A DNA stretch of 64,000 bases. It comes from Kineococcus sp. NBC_00420 (lineage in GTDB: Bacteria; Actinomycetota; Actinomycetes; Actinomycetales; Kineococcaceae). Made by a program: the position numbers and the translations under genes. Within the stretch, counting starts at the first letter, position 1, and every line of letters begins with the position of its first letter. Positions 16,066 to 23,957 of the stretch are shown in pieces. The notes below the pieces were generated by a model, which was not told where the DNA came from, made no database searches, and worked only from the letters and a program-made list of their open reading frames with translations. The stretch covers positions 4,216,001 through 4,280,000 of the forward strand of contig NZ_CP107930.1 of assembly GCF_036021035.1 (NCBI RefSeq), given 5' to 3'.

Positions 16066-16558
16066 GGCCAGGGCACTCGTCGTCACCGTCTCCAACCGCG
16101 CCTCGGCCGGGGTCTACTCCGACCGGTCCGGCCCGATCGTCGTCGAGGGGTTGCGGGAGAGCGGGTTCCTCGTCGACGGGCCGCTCGTCGTCCCCGACGG
16201 CGACCCCGTCGAGGAGGCGCTGCGGGACGCGGTGGCCGCCGGGTACGACGTCGTCGTCACCAACGGCGGGACGGGGCTGAGCCCGCTCGACCTCACGCCC
16301 GAACGGACGCGACGTGTCCTGGACTACGAGGTTCCCGGTGTGCCGGAAGCGATCCGGGCTTACGGGGTGGCCCACGGGATCGCGACCTCGGTGCTGTCGC
16401 GGGGGATCGCGGGCGTCGCCGGCCGGACGTTCGTGGTGAACCTGCCCGGTTCGCCCGGCGGCTGCAAGGACGGTGTCGCGGTGCTGCAGGGTTTCCTCGT
16501 CCACGCCGTCGACCAGTTGCACGGTGGGGACCACACCCCTCCCGGCGGGACCCGGTGA
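16058..16558 (+). CDS. mog: Molybdopterin adenylyltransferase (MoaB/Mog)
   Basis: 166 residues from ATG at 16058. It adenylylates molybdopterin before MoeA inserts molybdate. Visible: ALVVTVSNRASAGVYSDRSGP at the N-terminus and the substrate-binding loop VVTNGGTGLSPLDLTPE, then SRGIAGVAGRTFVVNLPGSPGGCKDG, which is the usual MogA/MoaB C-terminal core. MogA and MoaB are close relatives; the Asp of the DLTPE segment needed for catalysis is present. It overlaps moaC by 8 bp and the acetyltransferase by 4 bp (GTGA), so the genes are tightly coupled. Confidence 0.92.
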   Translation: MTEARALVVTVSNRASAGVYSDRSGPIVVEGLRESGFLVDGPLVVPDGDPVEEALRDAVAAGYDVVVTNGGTGLSPLDLTPERTRRVLDYEVPGVPEAIRAYGVAHGIATSVLSRGIAGVAGRTFVVNLPGSPGGCKDGVAVLQGFLVHAVDQLHGGDHTPPGGTR

Positions 16559-17157
16559 CCCCGACCTGGCCCGTCGAACTGCGCGAGGGGTCCGTCCGCC
16601 TGCGGCCGCTGCGCCGCGGTGACGCCTCGACGTGGCGCCGGGTCCGCGCCGCGAACGCCTCCTGGTTGCGGCCCTGGGAGGCCACGAGCCCTGAGGGCAG
16701 CGGACCGGCGCCGACGTTCCCGCAGATGGTCCGGGGTTTCTCCCGCGAGGCCCGCGCCGGACGGATGCTGCCCTTCGTCGTGGAACTCGACGGGAACCTC
16801 GTCGGTCAGATCACCGTCTCCGGGATCACCTGGGGGTCGCTGCGTTCCGCCCACGTCGGGTACTGGATCGACCAGCGCGTCGCGGGGCGCGGAACCATCC
16901 CGATCGCCCTCGCCCTGGTCGGGGACCACTGCTTCAGAGCCCTTCGGCTGCACCGGATCGAGGTGAACATCCGGCCCGAGAACGCGGCGTCGCTGCGGGT
17001 AGCGGAGAAGCTCGGGATGCGCGACGAGGGACTACGCAAGGCGTTCCTGCACATCGACGGTTCCTGGCGCGACCACCGGACGTTCGCGATGACCGCGGAG
17101 GAGGTGCCGGAGGGTCTGCTGAACCGCTACCGGTCCTCGCGCGGGGCCCGCCACTGA
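16555..17157 (+). CDS. rimJ: GNAT N-acetyltransferase, RimJ-like
   Basis: 200 residues from GTG at 16555. GNAT fold: VELREGSVRLRPLRRGD at the N-terminus, LVGQITVSGITWGSLRSAHVGYW (beta4/acetyl-CoA site region) and HRIEVNIRPENAASLRVAEK (helix typical of RimJ/RimL ribosomal-protein acetyltransferases). It probably transfers acetyl to a protein N-terminal amine; the substrate is unproven. The same gene occupies the same slot between moeA and the SepX/GlpR gene in mycobacteria (Rv0995, from memory), so its place is conserved even though moaC and mog are added here. Confidence 0.88.
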   Translation: MTPTWPVELREGSVRLRPLRRGDASTWRRVRAANASWLRPWEATSPEGSGPAPTFPQMVRGFSREARAGRMLPFVVELDGNLVGQITVSGITWGSLRSAHVGYWIDQRVAGRGTIPIALALVGDHCFRALRLHRIEVNIRPENAASLRVAEKLGMRDEGLRKAFLHIDGSWRDHRTFAMTAEEVPEGLLNRYRSSRGARH

Positions 17158-17254
17158 GCCGTGCGCAGGGCCGTGCGTGGGGCTGTGCGACGGCCCGCCG
17201 CAACTCCACCGCGCGACACGCCCGGACGTGCACGATCTTCCCGGTCGTGAGCCC

Positions 17255-17260
17255 TAGCGT
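17255..17260 (+). promoter_or_regulatory. -10-like hexamer for the SepX/GlpR gene
   Basis: TAGCGT ends 8 nt before GTG 17269 with no Shine-Dalgarno sequence. It indicates a promoter separate from the galU-rimJ transcript and a leaderless mRNA. Confidence 0.4.
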
Positions 17261-17268
17261 TGCGTTTC

Positions 17269-18063
17269 GTGCCCGCCAGCAGTCTCATCTTCCTCGTCAT
17301 CATCGTCCTGTGGGCTGCCTACCTCGTCCCCGGTGCGATCAGGAAGCACCGACGGGTCGCGTCGGCGAGACAGGCCGACCGCGACTCGCAGGCGATGCGG
17401 GTCGTCGTGCGCAGGAACTCCGCCCCGGTGGGCCAGGCCCTCGCGGCCGCCGCGGTGAACGCCGCCGTCCTCGGCGCCTCCAGCCGCCCCGTCCTCGGGG
17501 GGGCCGGGAGCCCGGCCCTCCCCGCGGCGCCGTCGGTGTCGAGCCCCGCTCCCTCGCTCGTCCGTGCGGCTCCGTCGGCCCCGTCGTCGCGCACGGTCTC
17601 CGCCGTGGTCACCCGGCGTCGTCGGCTGCTCGGCACCGTCGTCGGTCTCACCGTCCTCGGCTGGCTGACCGTGCTCGTCGGCCTGGCGCCCTGGTACTCC
17701 GGTGCCCTCCCGACGCTCGGGCTGCTGCTGGTCGTCGCTGCGTTGTCCCGCCACGGTGCGGCGAGGTCGGCCCGCCCCGTGGTCGCGCCCTCGCGCGTCA
17801 GCGAGGTCACGCAGGTGCTGCCCGTCCTGCGTCCGAGCGCACCGACCGTCCCCGTGCAGCGGGAGCAGAAGCCGTCTCCCCTCGCCGGCGACCGCAGCTG
17901 GCAGCCCGTGCCCGTGCCGCTGCCGACGTACCTGCTCAAGGACAAGGCCCCCTTCGTCGCACCGCCGCTGCCCGCGGTCGCCGTCGCGACGGAGGAGTGG
18001 GAGGACGAGCTGGCCACCCGCGTCATCGACCTCCGCGACCACGCGAGGGTCGTCAACCAGTAG
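17269..18063 (+). CDS. sepX: Divisome membrane protein SepX/GlpR
   Basis: 264 residues. GTG 17269 is chosen because a TANNNT hexamer lies 8 nt before it; an in-frame TTG lies 9 bp upstream. The N-terminus starts with a membrane helix (SSLIFLVIIVLWAAYLVPGA) followed by the basic IRKHRRVASARQ. A Pro/Ala/Ser-rich linker leads to two further hydrophobic stretches (GTVVGLTVLGWLTVLVGLAP and LPTLGLLLVVAAL). The C-terminal cytoplasmic tail contains WQPVPVPLPTYLLKDKAPF, which I recognise as conserved in the SepX/GlpR family. SepX works with SepF in Streptomyces division; GlpR binds the MoeA-like Glp in corynebacteria. Its position close behind moeA-rimJ supports the identification. Confidence 0.85.
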   Translation: MPASSLIFLVIIVLWAAYLVPGAIRKHRRVASARQADRDSQAMRVVVRRNSAPVGQALAAAAVNAAVLGASSRPVLGGAGSPALPAAPSVSSPAPSLVRAAPSAPSSRTVSAVVTRRRRLLGTVVGLTVLGWLTVLVGLAPWYSGALPTLGLLLVVAALSRHGAARSARPVVAPSRVSEVTQVLPVLRPSAPTVPVQREQKPSPLAGDRSWQPVPVPLPTYLLKDKAPFVAPPLPAVAVATEEWEDELATRVIDLRDHARVVNQ

Positions 18064-18154
18064 CTCCCCGTGGTCCGAGGCGGGGTGCGGGACTGGTAAC
18101 CTCTTCTCCGTTGCCGCGTCGCCCGCAACTCCGGGTGCGACGAGGGAACGACAA

Positions 18155-18229
<75 letters not shown>

Positions 18230-18238
18230 CTTCGCCAC

Positions 18239-18271
18239 GAAGGCCCCCACCGGGTTCCGGTGGGGGCCTTC
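18239..18271 (+). terminator. Strong hairpin after tRNA-Ala
   Basis: AAGGCCCCCACCGG (18240-18253) and CCGGTGGGGGCCTT (18257-18270) form a 14-bp perfect stem with a 3-nt loop, extended by one G-C pair. A few T residues follow. It sits 12 nt after the tRNA and is an evident transcription terminator. Confidence 0.9.
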
Positions 18272-18475
18272 GTCGTTCCAGGGTGGTCGCGGCGCGTGCG
18301 GCCCAGACGTGCACCCGCTGTGAGGGGCTTGCGGCGAACGGGTGACCCCCGGCTACCATGGGTGGTGTCAGCTCATCCGTCCGTAGTGGTGTTCCGCCGT
18401 TCGGAGCGTCCGTTCGGGTGACTGGCGTCCCACACCGTCGTGGGGTTCCTGAGAGGACTCACGACGGGGGAGGTC

Positions 18476-20038
18476 ATGGCGACTGAGGAAGTGCGGCTCC
18501 TGCCGACGCAACAGCGTCGGCTCATCGAAGCTGACGCGAAGAGCAGGTCCGGCGACGTCAGCCAACCGTTCCTGCCGCGCTCCCGGCGTCGACCGGTTCC
18601 CTCACGCCCCCGGGACGGACGTCGTCCCGTCTGGCAGCGCGAGTACGTCCGCACGATCGTCGTCGCCGACCTCCTCGCGGCCGCCCTCGGTGCCCTGCTC
18701 GGCTGGGCCGTCCGCTTCGGTGACGTCGACCTGCACGTCGGGACCGCCAGCGGGATGTCCGTCGCCTGGACCATGGCGCTGCTCCCGCCCGTCTGGGTGC
18801 TGGCCATGCTCTTCTTCCGCGCCTACGAGCCGCGCTTCCTCGCGGTCGGGTCGGAGGAGTTCCAGCGGGTCCTGCTGGCGGGGACGACCGTCGTCGCCCT
18901 CGTCGGGACGGCGTCCTGGGCCTTCGACCTCGATGTCGCCCGCGGGTTCGTCGTCGTGGCCCTGCCCAGCGCCGGCCTCCTCACCGTCCTCGCCCGCCTC
19001 GGCGTCCGCCACTTCCTGCACGTGCGGCGCGCGGCGGGGGAGTGCATGCAGTCGACGCTCGTCGCCGGCCACCCGGCCGCCGTCGCCGCCCTCGTCCGCC
19101 AGGTCCGTCGCCAGACCGACCACGGCCTGCGCGTCGACGCCGCGTGCACCCCGGGCGGGGTGACGTCACCGGAGCTGCAGGACCTCGGCGTCCCCGTTCT
19201 CGGCTCGCTCGACGACATCGCCCCTGTGACCCGGGCCATGGACGCCGACGTCGTCGCCACCCTCACCTGTCCCGAGCTCGACGGCCCGGTGTTGCGCCGC
19301 CTCGGGTGGGAGCTCGAGGACACCCGGGCCGACCTCGTCGTCGCGCCGGCGCTGACCGACGTCGTGGGGCCCCGGGTCGTCATCCGCCCCGTCTCCGGGC
19401 TCCCGCTGCTGCACGTCGACCGCCCGGAGCTGCGGGGGATCCGTCACCTCGGCAAGACCGTCCTGGACCGCGGCAGCGCCGCGGCCGGGCTGTTCGTCCT
19501 GACGCCGCTGTTCCTCGTGCTGGCTGCGCTGATCAAGCTCGACTCGCCCGGACCGGTGTTCTTCCGCCAGACCCGCGTCGGCCGCGACGGCCGCGAGTTC
19601 TCCATGGTCAAGTTCCGCTCGATGGTCACCGACGCGGAGAAGCTCCTCATCGACCTGCGCACCGAGTCCGAGGGCAACGGGCTGCTCTTCAAGATGCGCC
19701 GCGACCCGCGCGTCACCCGCGTCGGGGCGTTCCTGCGGCGGTACTCCGTCGACGAGCTGCCCCAGCTGTTCAACGTCCTCGGCGGGAGCATGTCGTTGGT
19801 CGGGCCGCGGCCGCCCCTGCCCGCCGAGGTCGCCGAGTACGGCCACGACCTGCGGCGTCGGCTGCTGGTGAAACCCGGACTGACCGGCTTGTGGCAGGTC
19901 TCGGGGCGTTCCGACCTCGACCTCGACGAATCGACCCGCCTCGACCTGCAGTACGTCGAGAACTGGTCGCCGGCCTTCGACCTGATGATCCTCGCCAAGA
20001 CGGCGAAGGCCGTGTTCGGCGGGCGCGGGGCGTACTGA
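18476..20038 (+). CDS. Polyprenyl glycosylphosphotransferase initiating polysaccharide synthesis
   Basis: 520 residues from ATG 18476 (GGGGGAGG lies only 2 nt upstream; an in-frame GTG at 18440 is an alternative). It should transfer a sugar-1-phosphate to undecaprenyl or decaprenyl phosphate, the first step of Wzx/Wzy-type polymer assembly. The N-terminal half has four or five membrane helices and a CoA-binding_3-like region. The C-terminal bacterial sugar transferase domain starts with KTVLDRGSAAAGLFVLTPLF and has DSPGPVFFRQTRVGRDGREF, MVKFRSM, VDELPQLFNVLGG, MSLVGPRPP and KPGLTGLWQVSGRS. First gene of the island after the tRNA terminator. Confidence 0.93.
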   Translation: MATEEVRLLPTQQRRLIEADAKSRSGDVSQPFLPRSRRRPVPSRPRDGRRPVWQREYVRTIVVADLLAAALGALLGWAVRFGDVDLHVGTASGMSVAWTMALLPPVWVLAMLFFRAYEPRFLAVGSEEFQRVLLAGTTVVALVGTASWAFDLDVARGFVVVALPSAGLLTVLARLGVRHFLHVRRAAGECMQSTLVAGHPAAVAALVRQVRRQTDHGLRVDAACTPGGVTSPELQDLGVPVLGSLDDIAPVTRAMDADVVATLTCPELDGPVLRRLGWELEDTRADLVVAPALTDVVGPRVVIRPVSGLPLLHVDRPELRGIRHLGKTVLDRGSAAAGLFVLTPLFLVLAALIKLDSPGPVFFRQTRVGRDGREFSMVKFRSMVTDAEKLLIDLRTESEGNGLLFKMRRDPRVTRVGAFLRRYSVDELPQLFNVLGGSMSLVGPRPPLPAEVAEYGHDLRRRLLVKPGLTGLWQVSGRSDLDLDESTRLDLQYVENWSPAFDLMILAKTAKAVFGGRGAY

Positions 20039-20057
20039 CCCCGCCGGGCAGGGTCAG
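20035..20057. terminator. Compact hairpin spanning two convergent stop codons
   Basis: CTGACCC (20035-20041) and GGGTCAG (20051-20057) form a perfect 7-bp stem around a 9-nt loop. The TGA of the glycosylphosphotransferase and the TGA (minus strand) of the beta-helix gene each lie in an arm. It is probably a bidirectional terminator. Confidence 0.6.
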
Positions 20058-21259
20058 CGCGGGTCGATCGTGACCGCCGCGCCGGTCCAGCCCAGGACGT
20101 TGCCCGTGAAGACGATGTCCTTGCCCGTGGGCGCGACGATCGCCCCGTAGCGGCTGTTGTCGTCGAAGGTGTTGCCCTTGACGACGAGGCCGGAGATGTT
20201 CGCGTCGCTGCGGATGTTGACGGTGTAGGAGCCGCCGCCGAGGAAGTTCTTCTCGATGAGGACGTTCTTCAGCGACTGCTGGCCCGTCTCGGTGCCGATC
20301 ATGATGGCGGAGTTCAGCGGGTCACCGTTGTTGGACGGGTCGAGGGTGTTGTGCCGGATGACGACGTTGGCGCCGGAGGTGGTCTGCATCGCGTCGGAGT
20401 GCAGGCTGTCCTCGCGGGACATGTCGTGGATCCAGGAGTCCTCGATGGTGACGTTGGTGCCCCAGCGGGCGCCGTCGGCCGAGCCGTGGAGGTTCACCCG
20501 GCGCAGGGTGTAGTTGCCCCAGCCGATGCCGACGTCGGTGCCGGTCGCGTCGATCTCGGAGTCCTCGATGACGAGGTTCTTCGCGCCGTCGGCGACGTTG
20601 ATCGCCAGCTGGCGGCCCTTGCGGTTGCAGACGACCTTGCTGTTGCGGATGGTGACGTTGCTGGCCTTCACGACGAGGCAGCCGTTGATCAGGACGCCGT
20701 CGATCACGGTGCCGTCGGCCGTGATGGTCAGGTCGCCGGTCTGGCTGCGGGCGGGAGCGCCGCCGCGCAGGCCGGTGGTGAAGGCGTTGGGACGGCCGTC
20801 GCTGTACTGGGCGCGGGCGGTGCGGGTCGGGCGGTCGACGGTGGCGCCGTTGCCGGAACCGAGGTTGGTGGAGGGGTCGACCACGCGGAGCGACTTCGCG
20901 ACGCTGCTGCTGCTCTTCCCGCTCACCATCTTCGCGGTGAGGCTGATCCGGCCGGCGAAACCGGACAGGTCGACGGAGGTGGTGGCGGCCCAGTCGCCGT
21001 CGGCCAGCTGCGCGGCCTTCGCGGTGGCGCTGACGACCTTGCCGGAGACCACGTAGGTCACGGTGTCGAAGGCCTTGGGGGAGCGGGTGGTCATGTCGAT
21101 CGTGCTCGCGGGGACGCGGGCGTTGTTCACGGAGGTGCCGTTGTAGGCGATCCACGGCGAGGAGCTCGCGGCCAGGGCCGGCGCCGGGGTCGAGGCGATG
21201 ACCGCGGCGGTGCCGAGCACGGCCAGGGCGCAGCGCCAGGTACGTCGGGTGGTGAACAC
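20054..21259 (-). CDS. Secreted right-handed beta-helix protein (paralogue 1)
   Basis: 401 residues. GTG 21259 is preceded by GGAGG at 6 nt and opens a clean signal peptide (residues 1-30, ending APALA). After an N-terminal domain beginning WIAYNGTSVNNARVPA comes a parallel beta-helix resembling pectate-lyase or polysaccharide-lyase folds: VIDGVLINGCLVVKASNVTI, LVIEDSEIDATGTDVGIGWG, NYTLRRVNLHG, TIEDSWIHDM, HSDAMQTTSGANVVIRHNTL, SGLVVKGNTFDDNSRYGAIV. Two paralogues are in this window (22821 and 52176). No lyase catalytic set could be assigned; a polysaccharide-binding or -modifying exoprotein is the best guess, since all three lie beside polysaccharide genes. Confidence 0.82.
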   Translation of the reverse strand: MFTTRRTWRCALAVLGTAAVIASTPAPALAASSSPWIAYNGTSVNNARVPASTIDMTTRSPKAFDTVTYVVSGKVVSATAKAAQLADGDWAATTSVDLSGFAGRISLTAKMVSGKSSSSVAKSLRVVDPSTNLGSGNGATVDRPTRTARAQYSDGRPNAFTTGLRGGAPARSQTGDLTITADGTVIDGVLINGCLVVKASNVTIRNSKVVCNRKGRQLAINVADGAKNLVIEDSEIDATGTDVGIGWGNYTLRRVNLHGSADGARWGTNVTIEDSWIHDMSREDSLHSDAMQTTSGANVVIRHNTLDPSNNGDPLNSAIMIGTETGQQSLKNVLIEKNFLGGGSYTVNIRSDANISGLVVKGNTFDDNSRYGAIVAPTGKDIVFTGNVLGWTGAAVTIDPR

Positions 21260-21347
21260 GGGGTGCCTCCGCTGGGGTGATGTCTCGAGAACGTTGTCGT
21301 CCTCCAAGGCATCGGGTCGCGGGGCACCTCACCGCCATCCCCTCAGC

Positions 21348-21389
21348 GGGTGACGCGAACGGGTCGCCGAAGGCCGGTTCGCGTCACCC
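21348..21389. promoter_or_regulatory. Perfect 13-bp inverted repeat between beta-helix gene and acetyltransferase
   Basis: GGGTGACGCGAAC (21348-21360) and GTTCGCGTCACCC (21377-21389) are perfect complements with 16 nt between. It is about 90 bp upstream of the beta-helix start and 45 bp past the acetyltransferase stop, both on the minus strand. There is no T-run, so an operator or processing hairpin is likelier than a classical terminator. Confidence 0.5.
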
Positions 21390-21434
21390 TCCGTGAGCCG
21401 TTGCGTCCAGCCGGGCGCAGGCGTCACCCACCGC

Positions 21435-21896
21435 TCACGAAGCCGGTGCGGGTTGCTCCTTCTGGAGCCGTCCGTACGGACCGACGGTGATGTCGCTGCG
21501 GATCACCTTCGCCGGGGACCCCGCCACGATCGAGCGAGGCGGGACGTCCTTGGTCACCACGGCACCGGCCGCGACGATCGACCCGTCGCCGATCGTGACC
21601 CCCGGCAGCACGATCGCGCCGGCCCCGACGAAGCAGTTCCGCCCGATCCGGGTGTGCGTCTTCTTCGCCCGCGTCATGTCGTGGGCCAGGACGATGGCCT
21701 CGAGGGCCACGTAGCTGCGTTCCCCGACGTGGATGCCCCGGGGGAAGGTCTTGTCGAACTTCGCCGAGAGGCTGAACGTCGCGGTGGGGTGGATGTCCAT
21801 GCCCCACACGCGGGTGAAGACGAAGCGCTTCGTCCCCACGAGGCCTTGGCGCAGCCAGCGCAGCTTGTTGAGGGAGCGTCCGGGTGGGGTGGGCAC
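21435..21896 (-). CDS. Left-handed beta-helix O-acetyltransferase
   Basis: 153 residues from GTG 21896 with GGAGG at 6 nt. It is a hexapeptide-repeat acyltransferase of the colanic-acid/maltose acetyltransferase type. Repeats run through MDIHPTATFSLSAKF, IHVGERSYVALEAIVLAHD (probable catalytic His in LAHD), TRIGRNCFVGAGAIVLPGV and TIGDGSIVAAGAVVTKDVPP, ending SIVAGSPAKVIR. It likely O-acetylates a sugar of the polymer using acetyl-CoA. It follows the GT2 gene by 14 bp, so both probably share a transcript. Confidence 0.88.
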   Translation of the reverse strand: MPTPPGRSLNKLRWLRQGLVGTKRFVFTRVWGMDIHPTATFSLSAKFDKTFPRGIHVGERSYVALEAIVLAHDMTRAKKTHTRIGRNCFVGAGAIVLPGVTIGDGSIVAAGAVVTKDVPPRSIVAGSPAKVIRSDITVGPYGRLQKEQPAPAS

Positions 21897-21910
21897 GAGG
21901 GGCCTCCAGG

Positions 21911-22762
21911 TCAGGCGGTGGGCGTGGGGCGGGAGGTCGTGTCGCGGTCCCAGGCGACGTCCGTGCCGGCGGTGAGCCGTCGGCGGGCGCGGAGCCGGGT
22001 CAGCAGCCCCACCGCCGCGTAGACCGGGACCGCCGGCCACACCGCGGGGGAGGTGAGCAGGCGCCGACCGGCCGAGGCCGGGGCGGCCTGCGATCCCGTC
22101 GAGGAGGTCTGGGCGTGCTCGGCGACGCTGAAGCGGGCCCGGGTCTTGATCGCCAGCAGGGCCTCGAGCGTGCGCGGCGGGTGGACGGTGAACCGCGTCC
22201 CCGCGACCCCGACCCGCTCGCCGGGGGTGAAGAGGGACCGGACGAAGGTGTCGTCGCCCGTCGCGGCCGGGAAGCGGCCGAAGCGCGCGCGTCCCGCCGC
22301 GGACAGCACGTAGACCCCGGAGCCGATGAGGTCGTCGGTGACGTAGGGGAGCGCGGTCCACACCTTGTAGTACGCGCGCACCACCGGGGAGGAGTGGGTG
22401 ACGTCGACGTGCAGGCGCGGGGCGGCCGCCAGGGCCGGACCGTCGCGGACCACGTCGAGCACGCGGCGCAGGTCGTCTGCGTCGAGGGTGATGTCGGCGT
22501 CGAGGTAGGCGCGGGGGAACGTCGTGGCCGCCGCGTCCCCGAGGTCGAGGGCGTTGGCCTTGCCGGCCACGTCGGTCTCGACGACGGTCACCCCGTGGGC
22601 GCGGGCCCGTTCGGCGGTGTCGTCCGTGCAGGCGTTGGCGACGACGACCACCTCGAGGTCGCCGCGGGCGAGGTCGAGGCGCTGCAGGCAGCGGTCGATG
22701 ACCGCGGACTCGTCGTGCGCCGGGATGACGACGCTGCCGGCGGAACCCACCCGATCGCTCAC
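21911..22762 (-). CDS. Family 2 glycosyltransferase
   Basis: 283 residues, GTG start. GT-A signature VVIPAHDESAVIDRCLQRL, VVVVANACTDDT, KANALDLGD and the metal-binding AYLDADITLD. The middle segment GSGVYVLSAAGRARFGRFPAATGDDTFVRSLF is typical of processive or single-addition GT2 enzymes. A hydrophobic stretch near residue 250 (VWPAVPVYAAVGLLTRL) may touch the membrane. It probably adds one sugar of the repeat unit; donor unknown. TACGGT lies 6 nt upstream of the start with no Shine-Dalgarno sequence, so its mRNA may be leaderless. Confidence 0.85.
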   Translation of the reverse strand: MSDRVGSAGSVVIPAHDESAVIDRCLQRLDLARGDLEVVVVANACTDDTAERARAHGVTVVETDVAGKANALDLGDAAATTFPRAYLDADITLDADDLRRVLDVVRDGPALAAAPRLHVDVTHSSPVVRAYYKVWTALPYVTDDLIGSGVYVLSAAGRARFGRFPAATGDDTFVRSLFTPGERVGVAGTRFTVHPPRTLEALLAIKTRARFSVAEHAQTSSTGSQAAPASAGRRLLTSPAVWPAVPVYAAVGLLTRLRARRRLTAGTDVAWDRDTTSRPTPTA

Positions 22763-22768
22763 GCGCGC

Positions 22769-22774
22769 ACCGTA
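22769..22774 (-). promoter_or_regulatory. -10-like hexamer for the GT2/acetyltransferase pair
   Basis: TACGGT (minus strand) ends 6 nt before the GTG at 22762 and matches TANNNT. A leaderless transcript covering the GT2 and the acetyltransferase is inferred. Confidence 0.4.
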
Positions 22775-22820
22775 GCAGTCAGGCCACTCAGGGTCGCCTG
22801 GCTACGACGAACGGGTGAAA

Positions 22821-23747
22821 TCAGGGCTGGACTTCCTTGATCTTCGTCGTCGTCCCGCGGAGGTTGTTGGAGTCGTCGACGTCCACCTTCTCCTCGGGGG
22901 CGATGAGCGGTCCGTAGCGCGCCGACGTGCCGAAGACGTTGTCGCGCAGCACGATCCCCGAGATCCCGGCGTCGCTGCGGACGTTGATCGTGTAGTTGCC
23001 GCCGTCGAGGTAGTTGTCCTCGATCGTGATGTCGGAGAGCGTGCCGCTGTCCGCCTCCGCCCCCAGCTGGATCGCCGAGTTCAGCACGTCGCCGGTCGAG
23101 GTCTCGGTCGGCATCAACGTGTTGTGCCGGACGACGATCCCGGTGCCGCCGTTGGCCTGCAGGGCGTCGCTGTGGAAGTCGTCCTTGCGGACCATGTCGT
23201 GGATCCAGCTGTCCTCGATCGTGACGCCGCCACCGAGCCGTGGGCCGTCCTGGACGTCGTGGACGTTCACCCGGCGCAGCGTGTACCCGCCCCAGCCGAT
23301 CGCGACCTCCGTCGTGCCGGCCCCGTCGATCTCGGAGTCCTCGATCACGATCCCCTTGCGCGACCCCTCGATGACGATCGCGCGCTGCTTGCCCCCGCAG
23401 GTCAGCTTCACGTTGCGCACCACCACGTTGCTGGCCTTGATGGAGAGGCAGCCGGTGATGTTCAGGTTCTCCACGACCTGCCCGTCCCGGTCCGCCGTGA
23501 CCGGTCCCGAGTCCGTGAGCGCCGTGCCCAGCGGGACACCGGTGTTCTGCGGCCCGGGGTAGCCGTCGGGGATGCCGAGCCCACGGGCCTGCTGGGTGAG
23601 GCGCTCGCGCTGGGCAGCGTTGCGGTCCTCCGAGGTCGACGACCGGTCCGTGGAGGCGCCGCCGGAGCAGGCGGTCAGGGCCAGGGCCAGCGTGGCCAGC
23701 ACCGGTCCGAGGAGTCGCAGGGGACGGGACGGGGGGAGCGGGAACAC
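22821..23747 (-). CDS. Beta-helix lipoprotein (paralogue 2)
   Basis: 308 residues from GTG 23747 (GAGAGG 5 nt upstream; GTG 23753 is an alternative). Signal peptide with lipobox LTAC, lipidation Cys at about residue 27, then a disordered Ser/Arg-rich linker. The rest is a parallel beta-helix closely related to the genes at 20054 and 52176: IVIEDSEIDGAGTTEVAIGW, GYTLRRVNVHDVQDGPRLG, TIEDSWIHDM, HSDALQANGGTGIVVRHNTL, LNSAIQLGAE, YTINVRSDAGISGIV. It lacks the N-terminal YNGTSV domain of the other two. It would be anchored outside the membrane; carbohydrate binding or cleavage is an inference from fold and context. Confidence 0.82.
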   Translation of the reverse strand: MFPLPPSRPLRLLGPVLATLALALTACSGGASTDRSSTSEDRNAAQRERLTQQARGLGIPDGYPGPQNTGVPLGTALTDSGPVTADRDGQVVENLNITGCLSIKASNVVVRNVKLTCGGKQRAIVIEGSRKGIVIEDSEIDGAGTTEVAIGWGGYTLRRVNVHDVQDGPRLGGGVTIEDSWIHDMVRKDDFHSDALQANGGTGIVVRHNTLMPTETSTGDVLNSAIQLGAEADSGTLSDITIEDNYLDGGNYTINVRSDAGISGIVLRDNVFGTSARYGPLIAPEEKVDVDDSNNLRGTTTKIKEVQP

Positions 23748-23957
23748 GGTCACCTCTCGAGCGCGGACCTCGTCATCAAACCACGGCGCCGAGGCCGCCC
23801 GATCGGCCCAGTCACTGGGGATGTTCGCTACGGACAGGTGATTGTGCAATGCTCTGCGTCGTCCAGCAGAGGAGCCGTTCGGCGGAACGACGCTCTCTTC
23901 CCGGCCGAACGATCCTCCGACCGGACCTGTGTGCTCGAGAGGCCGAGGAGACCGCCT

